From CG2-30-46-19 sp034414555 (GTDB taxonomy: Bacteria; Chloroflexota; Dehalococcoidia; GIF9; AB-539-J10): a stretch of DNA of 64,000 nt. The notes under the pieces are model-generated. The model worked only from the letters and a program-made list of their open reading frames with translations, ran no database searches and was not told where the DNA came from. The DNA lies in NCBI GenBank assembly GCA_034414555.1, contig DAOUMA010000008.1, positions 62,001 to 126,000 of the forward strand, written 5' to 3'. Shown here piece by piece: positions 52,649 through 61,681 of the stretch (position 1 is the first letter of the stretch; each line of letters starts with the position of its first letter). The translations under genes were made by a program, and so were the position numbers.

Positions 52649-54268
52649 TTATCCTTTTAACTCGCCGGTAGCATACATCTTCCTCAGTTCTATTTTGTCG
52701 AATTTCCCGACGCTTGTCTTCGGTATTCCATCCATGAACACAAATTTGTCTGGTATCCACCATGAGACCTTAACCTTGCCTTGTAGAAACTCTTTTAATT
52801 CATCCCCAGTCACAGTCTCACCTAGTCGGGGTACCACGCATGCCAGCGGCCTCTCCTGCCATTTAGGATGTGGAACCCCGATGACAGCAGCCTCTAGAAC
52901 CTTTGGATGAGCCATTATGGCATCTTCAAGGTCAACCGATGATATCCACTCACCTCCACTCTTAACCAGGTCCTTTGTCCGGTCCACAAGTCTCACATAT
53001 CCCTCCTCATCTATGGTACCTACATCACCAGTGTGCAGCCATCCTCCTTCAAATGCAGGCTTGGAGCGCTCGGGGTCCTTGTAGTACTCTTTGGCTATCC
53101 ATGGTCCTCTGAGCAATATCTCTCCCCATTCCTTGCCATCCCATTTGACCTCTTCACCCTTGTCGTTAACTAGCTTTATCTCAAGCCCCGCGGCAAGAAG
53201 CCCTCCGCTGGCTTTCACGTCATAGAGTTTATCCATAGGCCAGTCAGCCATGTAGCTTTTTGGTAAAGCTGCAGTGGCAAGTGGTGAGGTCTCGGTCATT
53301 CCGTATGCCTGCACGATTGGGAAGTTATATTTTTCGTTCAATCCTTCCATAAGATACCTCGGGACGGCTGATCCTCCGCTGAATATAGCCTTAAGTGATG
53401 AAAAGTCATGCCATCCACCTTTTTCCAGGTAATCATAGAGCATCATCCATATAGTGGGCACTCCTGCGGTAAAGGTCACTTTTTCATCCGCTATTATCCG
53501 GCACAGCTTTTCCATGTTCAGCACTTCTCGTCCTGGAAAAACTTGCTTGCATCCTACCAGCATCCCGACAAAAGGGCCACCCCAGGCATTTGCATGGAAC
53601 ATGGGCACTATATGCAGTATGCAAGCATCTTCTGAACCTCCAAGTGTCACGGCTGCTGCGTAACTGTGTAATACAAGTCCCCTGTGTGTATACACAACCC
53701 CCTTAGGGTCACCGGTAGTTGCCGAGGTATAGCAGATAAAGGCAGGGTCCCACTCATCGAGGTCTTCCGGGAAATCGTAGGATTCCGGAAATTGTGAAAT
53801 CAGTTCGTCATATAAACATACGGGTGAAATACTTGTCTCGGGGAGTTTACCGCTCTGAGATAGGATGACAAATTGTTTGACCGTTTTTAACTGGTCCTTA
53901 ATAGCCTCTATCAAGAATAGGAGATCCTCGTCTACAAACATAACCTTGTCCTCAGCATGGTTTATTATATAGACCATATGATGCTGGGGAAGCCTGGGGT
54001 TCACAGTATGGAGCACAGCCCCGATACACGGTACACCGAAGTAGAGTTCCATGTGCCGGTGGTTATTGAGGGCGAAGCTGGCTACTCTGTCTCCCTTTTT
54101 TACCCCCAGTGATTTCAGGGCATGAGCTAACTGACATGTCCTTTTAAAATAGTCTGCATAGGTATAGCGGAAGGTCTCATTTGGATATGATGAGACAAGT
54201 TCTTTCTTTGGGAAAAATTTTGCAACTCTCAAAAGAAAAGTCCTCAGCAATAGCGGATATTCCATCAT
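52649..54268 (-). CDS. Long-chain-type acyl-CoA synthetase (AMP-forming)
   Basis: 539 residues of the ANL superfamily. FICYTSATTGDPKGVVYTH with an Ala-Thr variation of the P-loop, QAYGMTETSPL, and GGWLHTGDVGTIDEEGYVRLVDR, plus the catalytic Lys in TSVGKFDKIELRK. Resembles the medium/long-chain fatty acid ligase group used in beta-oxidation. GGAGG lies about 9 nt before the ATG. It is distinct from the ligase at 42947 and stands alone. Confidence 0.9.
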   Translation of the reverse strand: MMEYPLLLRTFLLRVAKFFPKKELVSSYPNETFRYTYADYFKRTCQLAHALKSLGVKKGDRVASFALNNHRHMELYFGVPCIGAVLHTVNPRLPQHHMVYIINHAEDKVMFVDEDLLFLIEAIKDQLKTVKQFVILSQSGKLPETSISPVCLYDELISQFPESYDFPEDLDEWDPAFICYTSATTGDPKGVVYTHRGLVLHSYAAAVTLGGSEDACILHIVPMFHANAWGGPFVGMLVGCKQVFPGREVLNMEKLCRIIADEKVTFTAGVPTIWMMLYDYLEKGGWHDFSSLKAIFSGGSAVPRYLMEGLNEKYNFPIVQAYGMTETSPLATAALPKSYMADWPMDKLYDVKASGGLLAAGLEIKLVNDKGEEVKWDGKEWGEILLRGPWIAKEYYKDPERSKPAFEGGWLHTGDVGTIDEEGYVRLVDRTKDLVKSGGEWISSVDLEDAIMAHPKVLEAAVIGVPHPKWQERPLACVVPRLGETVTGDELKEFLQGKVKVSWWIPDKFVFMDGIPKTSVGKFDKIELRKMYATGELKG

Positions 54269-54431
54269 GGCAATTCACCTCCTTATGTTCTATTTTGAGG
54301 CATTATAAAGGTTCTAGCTATGGTGATGTCAAGGTAGAACGGAATTTTTGGCTCTACGTGATATGTCTGCCACCCCTGTACCTGGCATTCATTCAGCCTT
54401 GAGTAAATTGTGAGGATATTTCATGTTCAAT

Positions 54432-54586
54432 GAGAGTGTTTACTAACCTCACCCCCTTTATCCCCCTCTCCTTCAAAGGAGAGGGGGAAGAGATTTAAAA
54501 GAGGGGTGAAACCCCTCTCTTACCTACACTCCCCCTTCCCTTGCTAAGGGAAGGGGGTCAGGGGGATGGGTTGCTGAACAATCTCC
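54432..54586 (-). mobile_element. MITE-like element, copy 2 (inverted relative to copy 1)
   Basis: Reverse-orientation copy of 45577-45738 with about 90% identity. Ends GAGAGTGTTTACTAACC and GGTTGCTGAACAATCTCC; the right end has diverged more. Internal hairpins are conserved. Occupies most of the gap between the acyl-CoA ligase and Nudix genes. Confidence 0.75.
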
Positions 54587-54669
54587 TAAATGTCGTTTCC
54601 TTTCGCCTTGGGCAAGAACTATAATAACCCGATATTCAGTTGAGCAATATGCGGCAGGAGTGATTGAAA

Positions 54670-55224
54670 ATGCGAGTTACAAATAGAGAGGTTGCTTTTG
54701 ACGGAAAGTATCTGCAAGTGGTGAGGAAATATTTTAACACAGATGCGGGTGGGGAAGGCGTTTGGGAAGCGGTGGAAAGGAAAAACATATATGGTAAAGG
54801 GGCAGTGGTAATTGTCGCTTTAACTAGAAAGGGAGAATTAATTCTGGAAAGAAACTGGAGAGTTCCCATAGAAGCCTTCGTTATCCAATTTCCTGCCGGG
54901 CTCACCGACAGAGAGGGGGAAAGCGAGGAGGAAACTGCACGGAGGGAACTTTTAGAGGAGACAGGCTACAGGGCAGAGAGGCTCATTCCAATCATCTCAG
55001 TGCCGATATCCCCGGTGTTAACTTCCACCAGGTCAACTCATTTCTTTGCCCCTGAGGCTGAGTTTGTGGGGAAAAGGAAAAAAGAAATCGGCGAGGCAAT
55101 TGAGGTTTTAACAGTCCCGCGGGATAAGATAAGCGATTTTTTGCTGAACCTTCCTCAGGATACCGAACTGGACCTTAGAGTTCCGGGCATACTATGGATT
55201 TTAGAAAAGCGGGGGCTGATTTAA
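54670..55224 (+). CDS. Nudix hydrolase, ADP-ribose pyrophosphatase-like
   Basis: 184 residues from the ATG at 54670 (AGGAG 9 nt upstream; a TTG at 54664 opens the frame). Nudix box GLTDREGESEEETARRELLE followed by ETGY, with catalytic Glu residues in REllEE. The flanking sequence (PIEAFVIQFPAGL) fits the ADP-ribose pyrophosphatase subgroup. Removes ADP-ribose or related nucleoside diphosphates. Confidence 0.9.
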   Translation: MRVTNREVAFDGKYLQVVRKYFNTDAGGEGVWEAVERKNIYGKGAVVIVALTRKGELILERNWRVPIEAFVIQFPAGLTDREGESEEETARRELLEETGYRAERLIPIISVPISPVLTSTRSTHFFAPEAEFVGKRKKEIGEAIEVLTVPRDKISDFLLNLPQDTELDLRVPGILWILEKRGLI

Positions 55225-55266
55225 AAATTTTGTCTGCCTCCTACAAGCCTTGATTCTTAACTCTTG

Positions 55267-55275
55267 TGTTATAAT
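55267..55275 (+). promoter_or_regulatory. Extended -10 promoter of the exonuclease-like gene
   Basis: TGTTATAAT; would give a leader of about 45 nt before the GTG at 55326. Confidence 0.5.
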
Positions 55276-55325
55276 GTCTTTAAGTTCGATGCCTTGAGGA
55301 TTGTCTGAAGGCAAGAGGGTATGCA

Positions 55326-55868
55326 GTGGGCTGTGTTGTGGTAAGTAAAGGCAAGGCGCAAACTATGAAGAGATCACTCGAGGCTTACCTTGATATTGAG
55401 ACCACCGGGTTATCTTCCTTTTTTGATGCCATAACCGTGATTGGCATTTATCGCTGTGATGGCATTGTTGGCGAGGTTATTCAATTGGTGGACGAGGAAG
55501 TAACCAGCGATAACCTTCTCAAAACCCTTGAAGGCGTGAATACGATTTATACCTATAATGGCAGCAGATTCGATTTTCCTTTCATTTATACTGCTCTGGG
55601 CATAGACCTTGAGATTAGGTTTCAGCATCATGACCTCATGTATGACTGCTGGGATAACAATCTATATGGAGGTCTTAAGGGAGTGGAGCAACAACTGGGC
55701 ATTCCCAGGCAGCTGCAAGGTATCTATGGAGTGGATGCGATAGAGTTGTGGTGGAGATATAAAATCGACCATGACCAGGATGCCCTGGCTTTGCTGTTGG
55801 AATATAATAAAGAAGATGTAGTAAATTTGAAAGCTCTGAGGGAGAGGCTGGTCCTGAAATCAAGGTAG
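55326..55868 (+). CDS. RNase H-like DEDD exonuclease (YprB type)
   Basis: 180 residues with the three DEDD motifs: YLDIETTGL (about 20-28), TYNGSRFDFPFI (about 75-86) and the C-terminal YNKEDVVNLKAL with its Asp. It matches the short ribonuclease H-like family of predicted exonucleases with unknown substrate. GAGGG with 6-nt spacing precedes the GTG at 55326; an ATG 13 codons later lacks a clear site. Ends in a 9-bp tail-to-tail overlap with the HAD gene. Confidence 0.82.
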   Translation: MGCVVVSKGKAQTMKRSLEAYLDIETTGLSSFFDAITVIGIYRCDGIVGEVIQLVDEEVTSDNLLKTLEGVNTIYTYNGSRFDFPFIYTALGIDLEIRFQHHDLMYDCWDNNLYGGLKGVEQQLGIPRQLQGIYGVDAIELWWRYKIDHDQDALALLLEYNKEDVVNLKALRERLVLKSR

Positions 55869-56561
55869 GAGATATTCCATGATTTCCGTCAAGCGGTGAA
55901 TTCGGGGGCAATTGGTAATTTCGGGGAAGGAGTCATTACGGTCAATAAGCACTGCTTTCATACCAACGCCGCGGGCACCAACGATATCTAAATCATATTG
56001 GTCACCGACATATATTGCCTCTTCAGCGTTAACCTGAGCTCTTTCCAGCGCCGCTAAAAATATCCCGGGACGTGGTTTGTCATAGCCTACTTCAAAAGAG
56101 GTTACCTGGAAATCAAGATAAGGTTGTAGCCCTAAATTCTGGCATATTGTGGTAGTATCCTGTCCGACATTGGATATTATTCCCAGAATGAAGTTGCGTT
56201 CCTTGAGCAATTTTAAGGTGGGCAGGGCATCATCATAAAGCTTGAATTTCAAGCCATCCGGGAATACCTTCATTAGTATTTGAGCCATGGTGTCGCGGCT
56301 AACCTCCAGCCCAGCTCCTCTTAAGATTGTGAGCCCATATTCAACATAGGCAGCATTTTTTTCCTTTGGTGGTCTTTTACCTATTGGAGAACGATAATTT
56401 TCCTCCCGCCACCAGACATCAGCCTGGGGAAGGGATTTACGGAGTGCTCCAGGAGATACCTCAAGCCCAACCTCATGACAGGCTGTGGCATATACCTCTT
56501 CGCGAGGAGGCTGATAGTGCGCTAAAGTTTCGTGTAAATCAAAGCAAACCGCTTTAATCAT
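55860..56561 (-). CDS. HAD-superfamily hydrolase
   Basis: 233 residues. Motif I reads FDLHETL, so the nucleophilic Asp8 is present but the second Asp (general acid) is replaced by His. Motif II is GIISNVG, motif III YDKPRPGIF and motif IV YVGDQYDLDIVGA, all as in haloacid dehalogenase/phosphatase proteins with a C1 cap. Substrate unknown; the His substitution may alter the reaction. Convergent with the exonuclease-like gene. Confidence 0.88.
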   Translation of the reverse strand: MIKAVCFDLHETLAHYQPPREEVYATACHEVGLEVSPGALRKSLPQADVWWREENYRSPIGKRPPKEKNAAYVEYGLTILRGAGLEVSRDTMAQILMKVFPDGLKFKLYDDALPTLKLLKERNFILGIISNVGQDTTTICQNLGLQPYLDFQVTSFEVGYDKPRPGIFLAALERAQVNAEEAIYVGDQYDLDIVGARGVGMKAVLIDRNDSFPEITNCPRIHRLTEIMEYLLP

Positions 56562-56613
56562 ATTGGCGTAACAAGCCTCGCAAAGAGTATTATTTTATGC
56601 TTAAGGATGTGAT

Positions 56614-57243
56614 ATGGCAAGAATTGAGCCGTTTGAAAAGCACCCACTCCAGTATGAACAGTGGTTTGATAAACACAAATTCGCCTACGAGTCGGAGCTT
56701 CACGCGATAAGGAAGTTATTGCCCCAGGGTGAGAATGGTCTCGAAATTGGTGTTGGGAGTGGTCGCTTTGCAGTGCCTCTGGGAATCAAGCTTGGAATTG
56801 AACCATCAAGCAAAATGATGCAAATAGCCCTACGGAAAGGGATTGAAGTTATCGGTGGCGTAGCTGAAAGCCTCCCTTTCCGTAACTCGCAGTTCGACTT
56901 TGCTCTAATGGTCACCACAATTTGTTTTTTAGATAATGTAGGAGTGGCATTTAACGAGGCATACCGGATATTAAAACCTGATGGATGCCTGATAATAGGA
57001 TTCATTGATAAAGACAGCCCTGTCGGGCAGTTGTATCAGCAACATAAAGATGAAAGTGTGTTTTACAAGATAGCTACTTTCTATTCTGTGGATGAGGTTG
57101 TTTCATGTTTGAAGAAGGCAAAGTTCAACGGCTTTGATTTTAGCCAAACGATTTTCCATAATCTAGCGGAAATGGTGGGCATTGAGTTGGCGAGGGAGGG
57201 TTATGGGGAAGGGTCATTCGTTGTGGTCAGGGCGGCAAAATGA
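56614..57243 (+). CDS. Class I SAM-dependent methyltransferase
   Basis: 209 residues. Motif I GLEIGVGSGRFAVPLGI (about 38-54), motif II-like GIEPSSKMMQIAL, post-I AESLPFRNSQFDFALMVTTI and motif III ILKPDGCLIIGFI. Methyltransf_11 group. Acceptor unknown. AAGGATG lies before the ATG. No operon partner closer than 84 bp. Confidence 0.87.
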   Translation: MARIEPFEKHPLQYEQWFDKHKFAYESELHAIRKLLPQGENGLEIGVGSGRFAVPLGIKLGIEPSSKMMQIALRKGIEVIGGVAESLPFRNSQFDFALMVTTICFLDNVGVAFNEAYRILKPDGCLIIGFIDKDSPVGQLYQQHKDESVFYKIATFYSVDEVVSCLKKAKFNGFDFSQTIFHNLAEMVGIELAREGYGEGSFVVVRAAK

Positions 57244-57327
57244 CAACACAAGTTTGAGAATTAACAAGCAAAGCGGTTCAGGAAAGGATACAAGGTTAAA
57301 GGACATTGATGCACCAAGGAGGAGAAT

Positions 57328-58050
57328 ATGACGGTACTGGCATTTAACTGCAGTCCCAGGATGGACAAGGGCAACACAGCCCTTATCTTAAATCCCTTCC
57401 TTGAGGGGATGAAAGAGGCGGGAGCGGAGGTCGAACTCTTCTATACCATGAAACTCAAAATCAATCCCTGCCACGGCGGGTTTAGCTGCTGGTTCAAGAC
57501 ACCTGGCCAGTGCTGGCAGAAAGACGACATGCAGATGCTCTATCCAAAGTTACGTGAGGCCGATATTTACGTGTTTGCCACTCCGGTCTACGTAGATGGA
57601 ATCGCCGGTCCGATGAAGAACCTGCTGGACCGAATAGTTCCGCTGGCACAGCCGTTTTTCGAGCTGCGGGACGGTCACTGTCGTCACCTGATGCGTGAGG
57701 GGCACAAGCGTGGCAAGGTGGTGCTGGTGTCTAACTGTGGCTTTTGGGAGATGGACAATTTCGACCCGCTACTGGTGCATACGAAAGCCTTTTGCAAGAA
57801 CGCATCGATGGAGTTCGCCGGAGCACTGCTGCGTCCCCACGGAGAGGCATTGAGGCCCATGATGAAGCTGGGTATGCCATTGGATGATGTCTTTGATGCG
57901 GCGAAAGATGCCGGGCGTCAACTGGTGCGGGATGGGAAGATGTCCATTGAGACTCTCAATATTGTCAGCCGCGAACTTGTGCCGTTGGAGCTATATGTAC
58001 GGGCTGCCAATGAGTCATTCCAGCGAGCGTTGGATGCGTTGAAGAAGTAA
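57328..58050 (+). CDS. NADPH-dependent FMN reductase / flavodoxin-like protein
   Basis: 240 residues. Flavodoxin-fold phosphate loop FNCSPRMDKGNTALI at the start and the ATPVYVDGIAGPMKNLLDR segment that contacts FMN. A Cys cluster (CHGGFSCWFKTPGQC) near residue 50 resembles the compact cluster of archaeal-type iron-sulfur flavoproteins, though the spacing is looser. Probably an electron-transfer flavoprotein of an anaerobe. AGGAGG precedes the ATG. Confidence 0.85.
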   Translation: MTVLAFNCSPRMDKGNTALILNPFLEGMKEAGAEVELFYTMKLKINPCHGGFSCWFKTPGQCWQKDDMQMLYPKLREADIYVFATPVYVDGIAGPMKNLLDRIVPLAQPFFELRDGHCRHLMREGHKRGKVVLVSNCGFWEMDNFDPLLVHTKAFCKNASMEFAGALLRPHGEALRPMMKLGMPLDDVFDAAKDAGRQLVRDGKMSIETLNIVSRELVPLELYVRAANESFQRALDALKK

Positions 58051-58089
58051 GATGCGATATGCCATTCGCTTTTGACACCCAGGAAGGTC

Positions 58090-58596
58090 ATGATTCGTCA
58101 ATGCGATAACAGCGAGGTTGAGCTAATCTACTCCATTATCAATGATGCCGCCGAAGCATACAGGGGAGTCATCCCCGGGGACCGCTGGAAAGAGCCTTAT
58201 ATGTCTGAAGACGAGCTTCAGCACGAGATAGACCAGGGTGTTGTGTTCTGGGGATATGAGCAGGGTGGCCAACTGGTTGGCGTGATGGGCATCCAACATC
58301 TTCAGGATGTGACCCTCATCAGACATGCCTATGTTCGCACGGCTAAGCGAAATCAGGGCATAGGGGGGAAATTGCTGTCCTCTCTTCGTCAGCAGGCGAC
58401 TCACCCGCTGTTAGTCGGCACCTGGGCAGATGCCCTGTGGGCAATTCGTTTCTATAAAGACCACGGTTTTCGGTTGGTTTCCTGGGAAGAGAAAGAGCGG
58501 TTGTTGAGAAAATACTGGTCAATCCCGGAACGTCAGGTTGAGACCTCTGTCGTTCTTGCCGACCAGAAGTGGTTTGATGCCCGGCAACACCCTTAA
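58090..58596 (+). CDS. GNAT-family N-acetyltransferase
   Basis: 168 residues from the ATG at 58090 (AGGAAGG upstream; a TTG at 58072 also opens the frame). Acetyl-CoA loop RTAKRNQGIGGKLLSSL in the R/Q-x-x-G-x-G/A form, strand VGVMGIQHL before it, and WADALWAIRFYKDHGFRLV at the end. Acetyl acceptor unknown. 39 bp after the flavodoxin-like gene, so likely cotranscribed. Confidence 0.87.
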   Translation: MIRQCDNSEVELIYSIINDAAEAYRGVIPGDRWKEPYMSEDELQHEIDQGVVFWGYEQGGQLVGVMGIQHLQDVTLIRHAYVRTAKRNQGIGGKLLSSLRQQATHPLLVGTWADALWAIRFYKDHGFRLVSWEEKERLLRKYWSIPERQVETSVVLADQKWFDARQHP

Positions 58597-58623
58597 AATA
58601 CAAAGGTTTATAATGGTGACAAG

Positions 58624-59616
58624 GTGAAGAAGCTTATCAAAGACTTTATCCACAGACCCGGGGTGCATTGTGAATCCACCGCGCTGAGAAATATCTATGA
58701 ATTTTACGGTTTTAAATTCACTGAGCCAATGATTTTCGGGCTTGGTAGCGCTCTGGGTTTTGTCTATTGGAAGACGGAGTGGATGAAATTTCCCTTTATC
58801 GGCGGACGAATAAATGATTTGGATAGAAATCTGTGCGATAACCTCGGTGTGGGTTTAGAGATACACATGACATCAAGCAGAAGAAAAGCGTATCAATCGT
58901 TAAAAGAACTGATAAGCAGTGGTATTCCTGTAGCAATTCATGTCGATATGCCTTATTTAAAGTATCTTAAGCTATCAAAAGAAGCCCACTTTGGCGCACA
59001 TGCTGTGGTTGTTGCTGGTTTAGATGAGGAAAGAGGCATCGCTTACATTGCCGATACTCAGTATCAAAAATTGCAGATTGCGACGCTTGGTGAGCTTGAG
59101 GAGGCAAGAGCATCCAAATTTGGTCCCTTTCCCGCACAGAATGCGTGGCTTGAGTTTAAATTCCCTCTCAAGCTAAGTCCACTTGATGAGGCAATTAAAA
59201 GGGCGATTGTAAAGGCGGCGGATTCCATGTTAAATCCACCGATAAAAAATCTGGGCATAAAAGGCATTCGCCATTTTGGCAGTGAGATTGTCACGTGGCC
59301 TGAGGAATATCCGCCTCAAGAATTTGGCTGGGGCTATAAATTTGCATATGTTTATCTGGAGGAGGACGGCAGTGGTGGTTGTTGTTTTCGCTACCTGTTC
59401 TCGAGGTTTTTGAGGGAGGCGAGCGAGTGCATTAAAAGCGATGAGCTAAAGTCCTTAGGGGATAAATATGAGCAGGTAGGAAGAAGGTGGACAGAAGTAG
59501 CTCATTTAGTCCAGGATATTCCCAACGGCGGGAAGGTTGGTGATATTCAAAAATTGCTTTTTGAGATTGCCGATGAAGAAGAGGGAATATTCTCCGTCTT
59601 GAAGAAGTTTGGCTAG
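58624..59616 (+). CDS. BtrH N-terminal / DUF4872 domain protein
   Basis: 330 residues. N-terminal half has a papain-like signature HCESTALRNIYEFYG with Cys at about residue 16, then HAVVVAGLDEERGIAYIAD (His and Asp), the BtrH_N arrangement; the C-terminal half fits DUF4872. BtrH acyl-transfers in butirosin synthesis; relatives are linked to non-ribosomal-like or peptide biosynthesis, but no such cluster is here. A TATAAT box ends 9 nt before the GTG start, with no ribosome site, so the mRNA may be leaderless. Confidence 0.8.
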   Translation: MKKLIKDFIHRPGVHCESTALRNIYEFYGFKFTEPMIFGLGSALGFVYWKTEWMKFPFIGGRINDLDRNLCDNLGVGLEIHMTSSRRKAYQSLKELISSGIPVAIHVDMPYLKYLKLSKEAHFGAHAVVVAGLDEERGIAYIADTQYQKLQIATLGELEEARASKFGPFPAQNAWLEFKFPLKLSPLDEAIKRAIVKAADSMLNPPIKNLGIKGIRHFGSEIVTWPEEYPPQEFGWGYKFAYVYLEEDGSGGCCFRYLFSRFLREASECIKSDELKSLGDKYEQVGRRWTEVAHLVQDIPNGGKVGDIQKLLFEIADEEEGIFSVLKKFG

Positions 59617-59620
59617 AAAC

Positions 59621-59694
59621 TGGCTGGGGATCCAGGATTCGAACCTGGCCTAACTGATCCAGAGTCAGTCGTCCTACCGCTAGACTAATCCCCA
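59621..59694 (-). tRNA. tRNA-Gln (CTG)
   Basis: Minus-strand cloverleaf of 74 nt: acceptor TGGGGAT/ATCCCCA, anticodon stem ACTGA/TCAGT with loop CTCTGGA (anticodon CTG), T-arm CCAGG-TTCGAAT-CCTGG, G73 discriminator and encoded CCA. G73 and the anticodon agree with glutamine. It begins 4 bp after the stop of the convergent gene. Confidence 0.95.
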
Positions 59695-59756
59695 ACGAGT
59701 TTCATTATAGCGAAATTAAAGCTAGTAGAGCAAGAAAGGTTACCTGCTCGTTCATT

Positions 59757-59804
59757 TCACCCTCACCCTAGCTCTCTCCCATCGAGGGAGAGGGAAATAG
59801 TCAT
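59757..59804. repeat. Hairpin repeat related to the MITE flank
   Basis: CACCCTCACCC leads into CTCTCCC-ATCGA-GGGAGAG. It shares only the CTCACCC stretch with the MITE-like elements. Confidence 0.5.
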
Positions 59805-59826
59805 CGTCTGCCCTGTTGATTAATGC

Positions 59827-59855
59827 TTGTTTACAAAAGCAAATTTTGCTACAAT
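59827..59855 (+). promoter_or_regulatory. Promoter of the DUF5678/retropepsin-like pair
   Basis: TTGTTT, 17-bp spacer, TACAAT (59850-59855) with TGC before the -10, followed by a GGGGAGGG ribosome site. Confidence 0.6.
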
Positions 59856-59890
59856 AATTGTCGAAGTTATAGTAAATTGGGGAGGGCGAG

Positions 59891-60085
59891 ATGAGTGAAA
59901 ACACAGATTTAAGGAAGATTTTAAAACCCTATTCTGACAAATGGGTTGCTCTTTCTGAAGATAGCAGCAAGGTTGTTGGGGCTGGTGATACGCCGGGGAG
60001 GGCTTTGGAGCAAGCGTCTTTATGTAGTGAGAAAAATCCTATCCTAACGAAAGTTCCAAAGCACTATGACACTTACATATTGTGA
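59891..60085 (+). CDS. DUF5678-like small protein
   Basis: 64 residues. The stretch YSDKWVALSEDSSKVVGAGDT is the hallmark of DUF5678, a short domain often encoded beside retropepsin-like genes. Strong GGGGAGGG before the ATG. Its stop overlaps the next gene by 4 bp (GTGA). Confidence 0.78.
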   Translation: MSENTDLRKILKPYSDKWVALSEDSSKVVGAGDTPGRALEQASLCSEKNPILTKVPKHYDTYIL

Positions 60086-60525
60086 GTATTCACTTTAAAC
60101 TTGATTATCGCAAGTTTCCCGCAGAACCTTGTAAAGCATTCCCCCGGCGCCGAAGTGCTTCCAGACCAGTGGTGCCTGTCTCCCTGATAAATAAGGATAA
60201 GAGAGTCCGTTATCTCGCGATTATTGATTCTGGGGCTGATTTTTGTATTTTCCATGCTGAGCTTGGTGCGCAAATAGACTTAGAAGTCAAATCAGGCACG
60301 GAACTCACTTTTTTCGGCATCGGAGGTATTCAACAAACTGCCTACTTCCATCATATAGGAATGGAGGTGGGAGGGTACGAATTTCCCTGTTATGCAGGTT
60401 TTTCCTATGACCTAAAGAGCTTGCCTTATGGCATATTGGGCCAAGTTGGCTTCTTCAATCTCTTTAGAGTTCAGTTCAACTATGAAAAGCAAAGAATTGA
60501 GCTCTGGCGTGCAGAGCGAAGCTAG
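60082..60525 (+). CDS. Retropepsin-like aspartic protease domain protein
   Basis: 147 residues. AIIDSGADFCIF is the DSGA/DTG-type active-site loop of retroviral-fold aspartic proteases, followed by GIGGIQQTAYFH and the mirrored GILGQVGFFNLF. One Asp per chain, so it would act as a dimer. Cytosolic. Probably a two-gene unit with the DUF5678 protein; target unknown. Confidence 0.82.
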   Translation: MSIHFKLDYRKFPAEPCKAFPRRRSASRPVVPVSLINKDKRVRYLAIIDSGADFCIFHAELGAQIDLEVKSGTELTFFGIGGIQQTAYFHHIGMEVGGYEFPCYAGFSYDLKSLPYGILGQVGFFNLFRVQFNYEKQRIELWRAERS

Positions 60526-60823
60526 GGTTTTGGTGACCCTCTTAGCCCACTCTTTTCATAGTATCTGCAAAACTTGATTTATAACCTCCTGGGTTTTCAT
60601 ATCTACGATAGCTATAGATATTTCCCCGTATTCTAAATACAAAAATAATAAGAGTAACATCATTGCTAGCTAAGAAAACATGCGATAAAACCGAAATCAG
60701 GGTTGCAGTTGTGTGAGCCTACCTACTAATAAACAATGAATTCCGCTCGGGGGGCTTTGTATCACAAATGCCCTCTGTGTCAAAAGTCAGGTGGTTGTAT
60801 AAAAAGTGTTATCGAACAGAATC

Positions 60824-61036
60824 CTATGCCTTTGGCTTTCGCATTTCCATAGGGCGCTTAAAAATCCATAAGTCGTTTAGACTTTTGTTAGGGTCTCCGC
60901 TCAAAAACATTACTAATTCCCAATGCTCCTCGCCTTGCTTATTAAGTTGTCTCATTAACTCATCTGGTTCTGACTGAGGAGTTCCACCAAAATGGAGAGC
61001 GGGAATTGCTTTGTATTCCCATATCGTATTCGCCAT
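60824..61036 (-). CDS. DUF4177-like small protein
   Basis: 70 residues; IWEYKAIPA near the start and NKQGEEHWELVMFL in the middle match the DUF4177 pattern (a short beta-alpha domain). GGAGG is 4 nt from the ATG. Function unknown. The 298 bp upstream to the retropepsin gene hold no gene. Confidence 0.75.
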   Translation of the reverse strand: MANTIWEYKAIPALHFGGTPQSEPDELMRQLNKQGEEHWELVMFLSGDPNKSLNDLWIFKRPMEMRKPKA

Positions 61037-61099
61037 TTTTCCTCCTATAAATTACTTGAATAAGGTAGTGATTTTATATAAGGCAATTATCCATTGACA

Positions 61100-61342
61100 T
61101 CAAGTAGATAACCCTAAGATGTCTTTAATTAACTTCTTCCTTTCTTCAAAACTCGGAAGACGTCGAGGATTTGTTAATGCTGCTACATCGAAGCTCATTC
61201 CATCTATCGCCCCGGCTAAGAAAACTTTCTCTGGGTCTTTAATCTCTTGCACAAATGCCTTTACATCTTTCTTGTATTCCGCACTATTCCTCATAGAATT
61301 TGCCTTTGCTCGTATTATATCCTCAACAATTTTATTAAGCAT
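61100..61342 (-). CDS. Small protein of unknown function
   Basis: 80 residues, highly charged and probably helical (IVEDIIRAKANSMRNSAEYK), with a GGGGG stretch 8 nt before the ATG. The SFDVAALTNPRRLPSFEERK part is not recognised. Separated from the DUF4177 gene by 63 bp. Confidence 0.6.
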   Translation of the reverse strand: MLNKIVEDIIRAKANSMRNSAEYKKDVKAFVQEIKDPEKVFLAGAIDGMSFDVAALTNPRRLPSFEERKKLIKDILGLST

Positions 61343-61681
61343 CGCTTACCCCCTTTAACATTTAATGGCTTTGCTTCTAAAGTACCTTCTGCTCCAAAAG
61401 TCGTTATCAGACTTCAACTGAAACGTCATTCAATTCTTTCAAGTACTGGATTAGAGTATCTCTCATTGCATAAGCTTGGTGATATTTATTCGCCAATTCT
61501 TTTTGTTTATCCACATCTGGGAGAACATTAACTCCATTCCCCTTACTTGTCAACTCAATATCAATATCTTTGGGTTTTCTTTTCTGGCAACTAGGATATA
61601 GACCGATGCTTTCAAAAATCCTACAAGTCTTCTATTTGAGCCTGGGCGGGAGTATAATTGACTTAACAGCGGGGTGAAGTT
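61343..61681. other. 339-bp gap with a possible small-gene remnant
   Basis: The minus strand from about 61600 to 61412 stays open without a start codon and ends LKELNDVSVEV. The composition (charged, helical) looks coding, but there is no ATG, GTG or TTG with a ribosome site; probably a remnant. Confidence 0.35.

Noticed and set aside
45577..54586. A composite transposon bounded by the inverted repeats
   Set aside because: No transposase lies between the copies and the genes inside are ordinary chromosomal ones such as uvrA and hppA.
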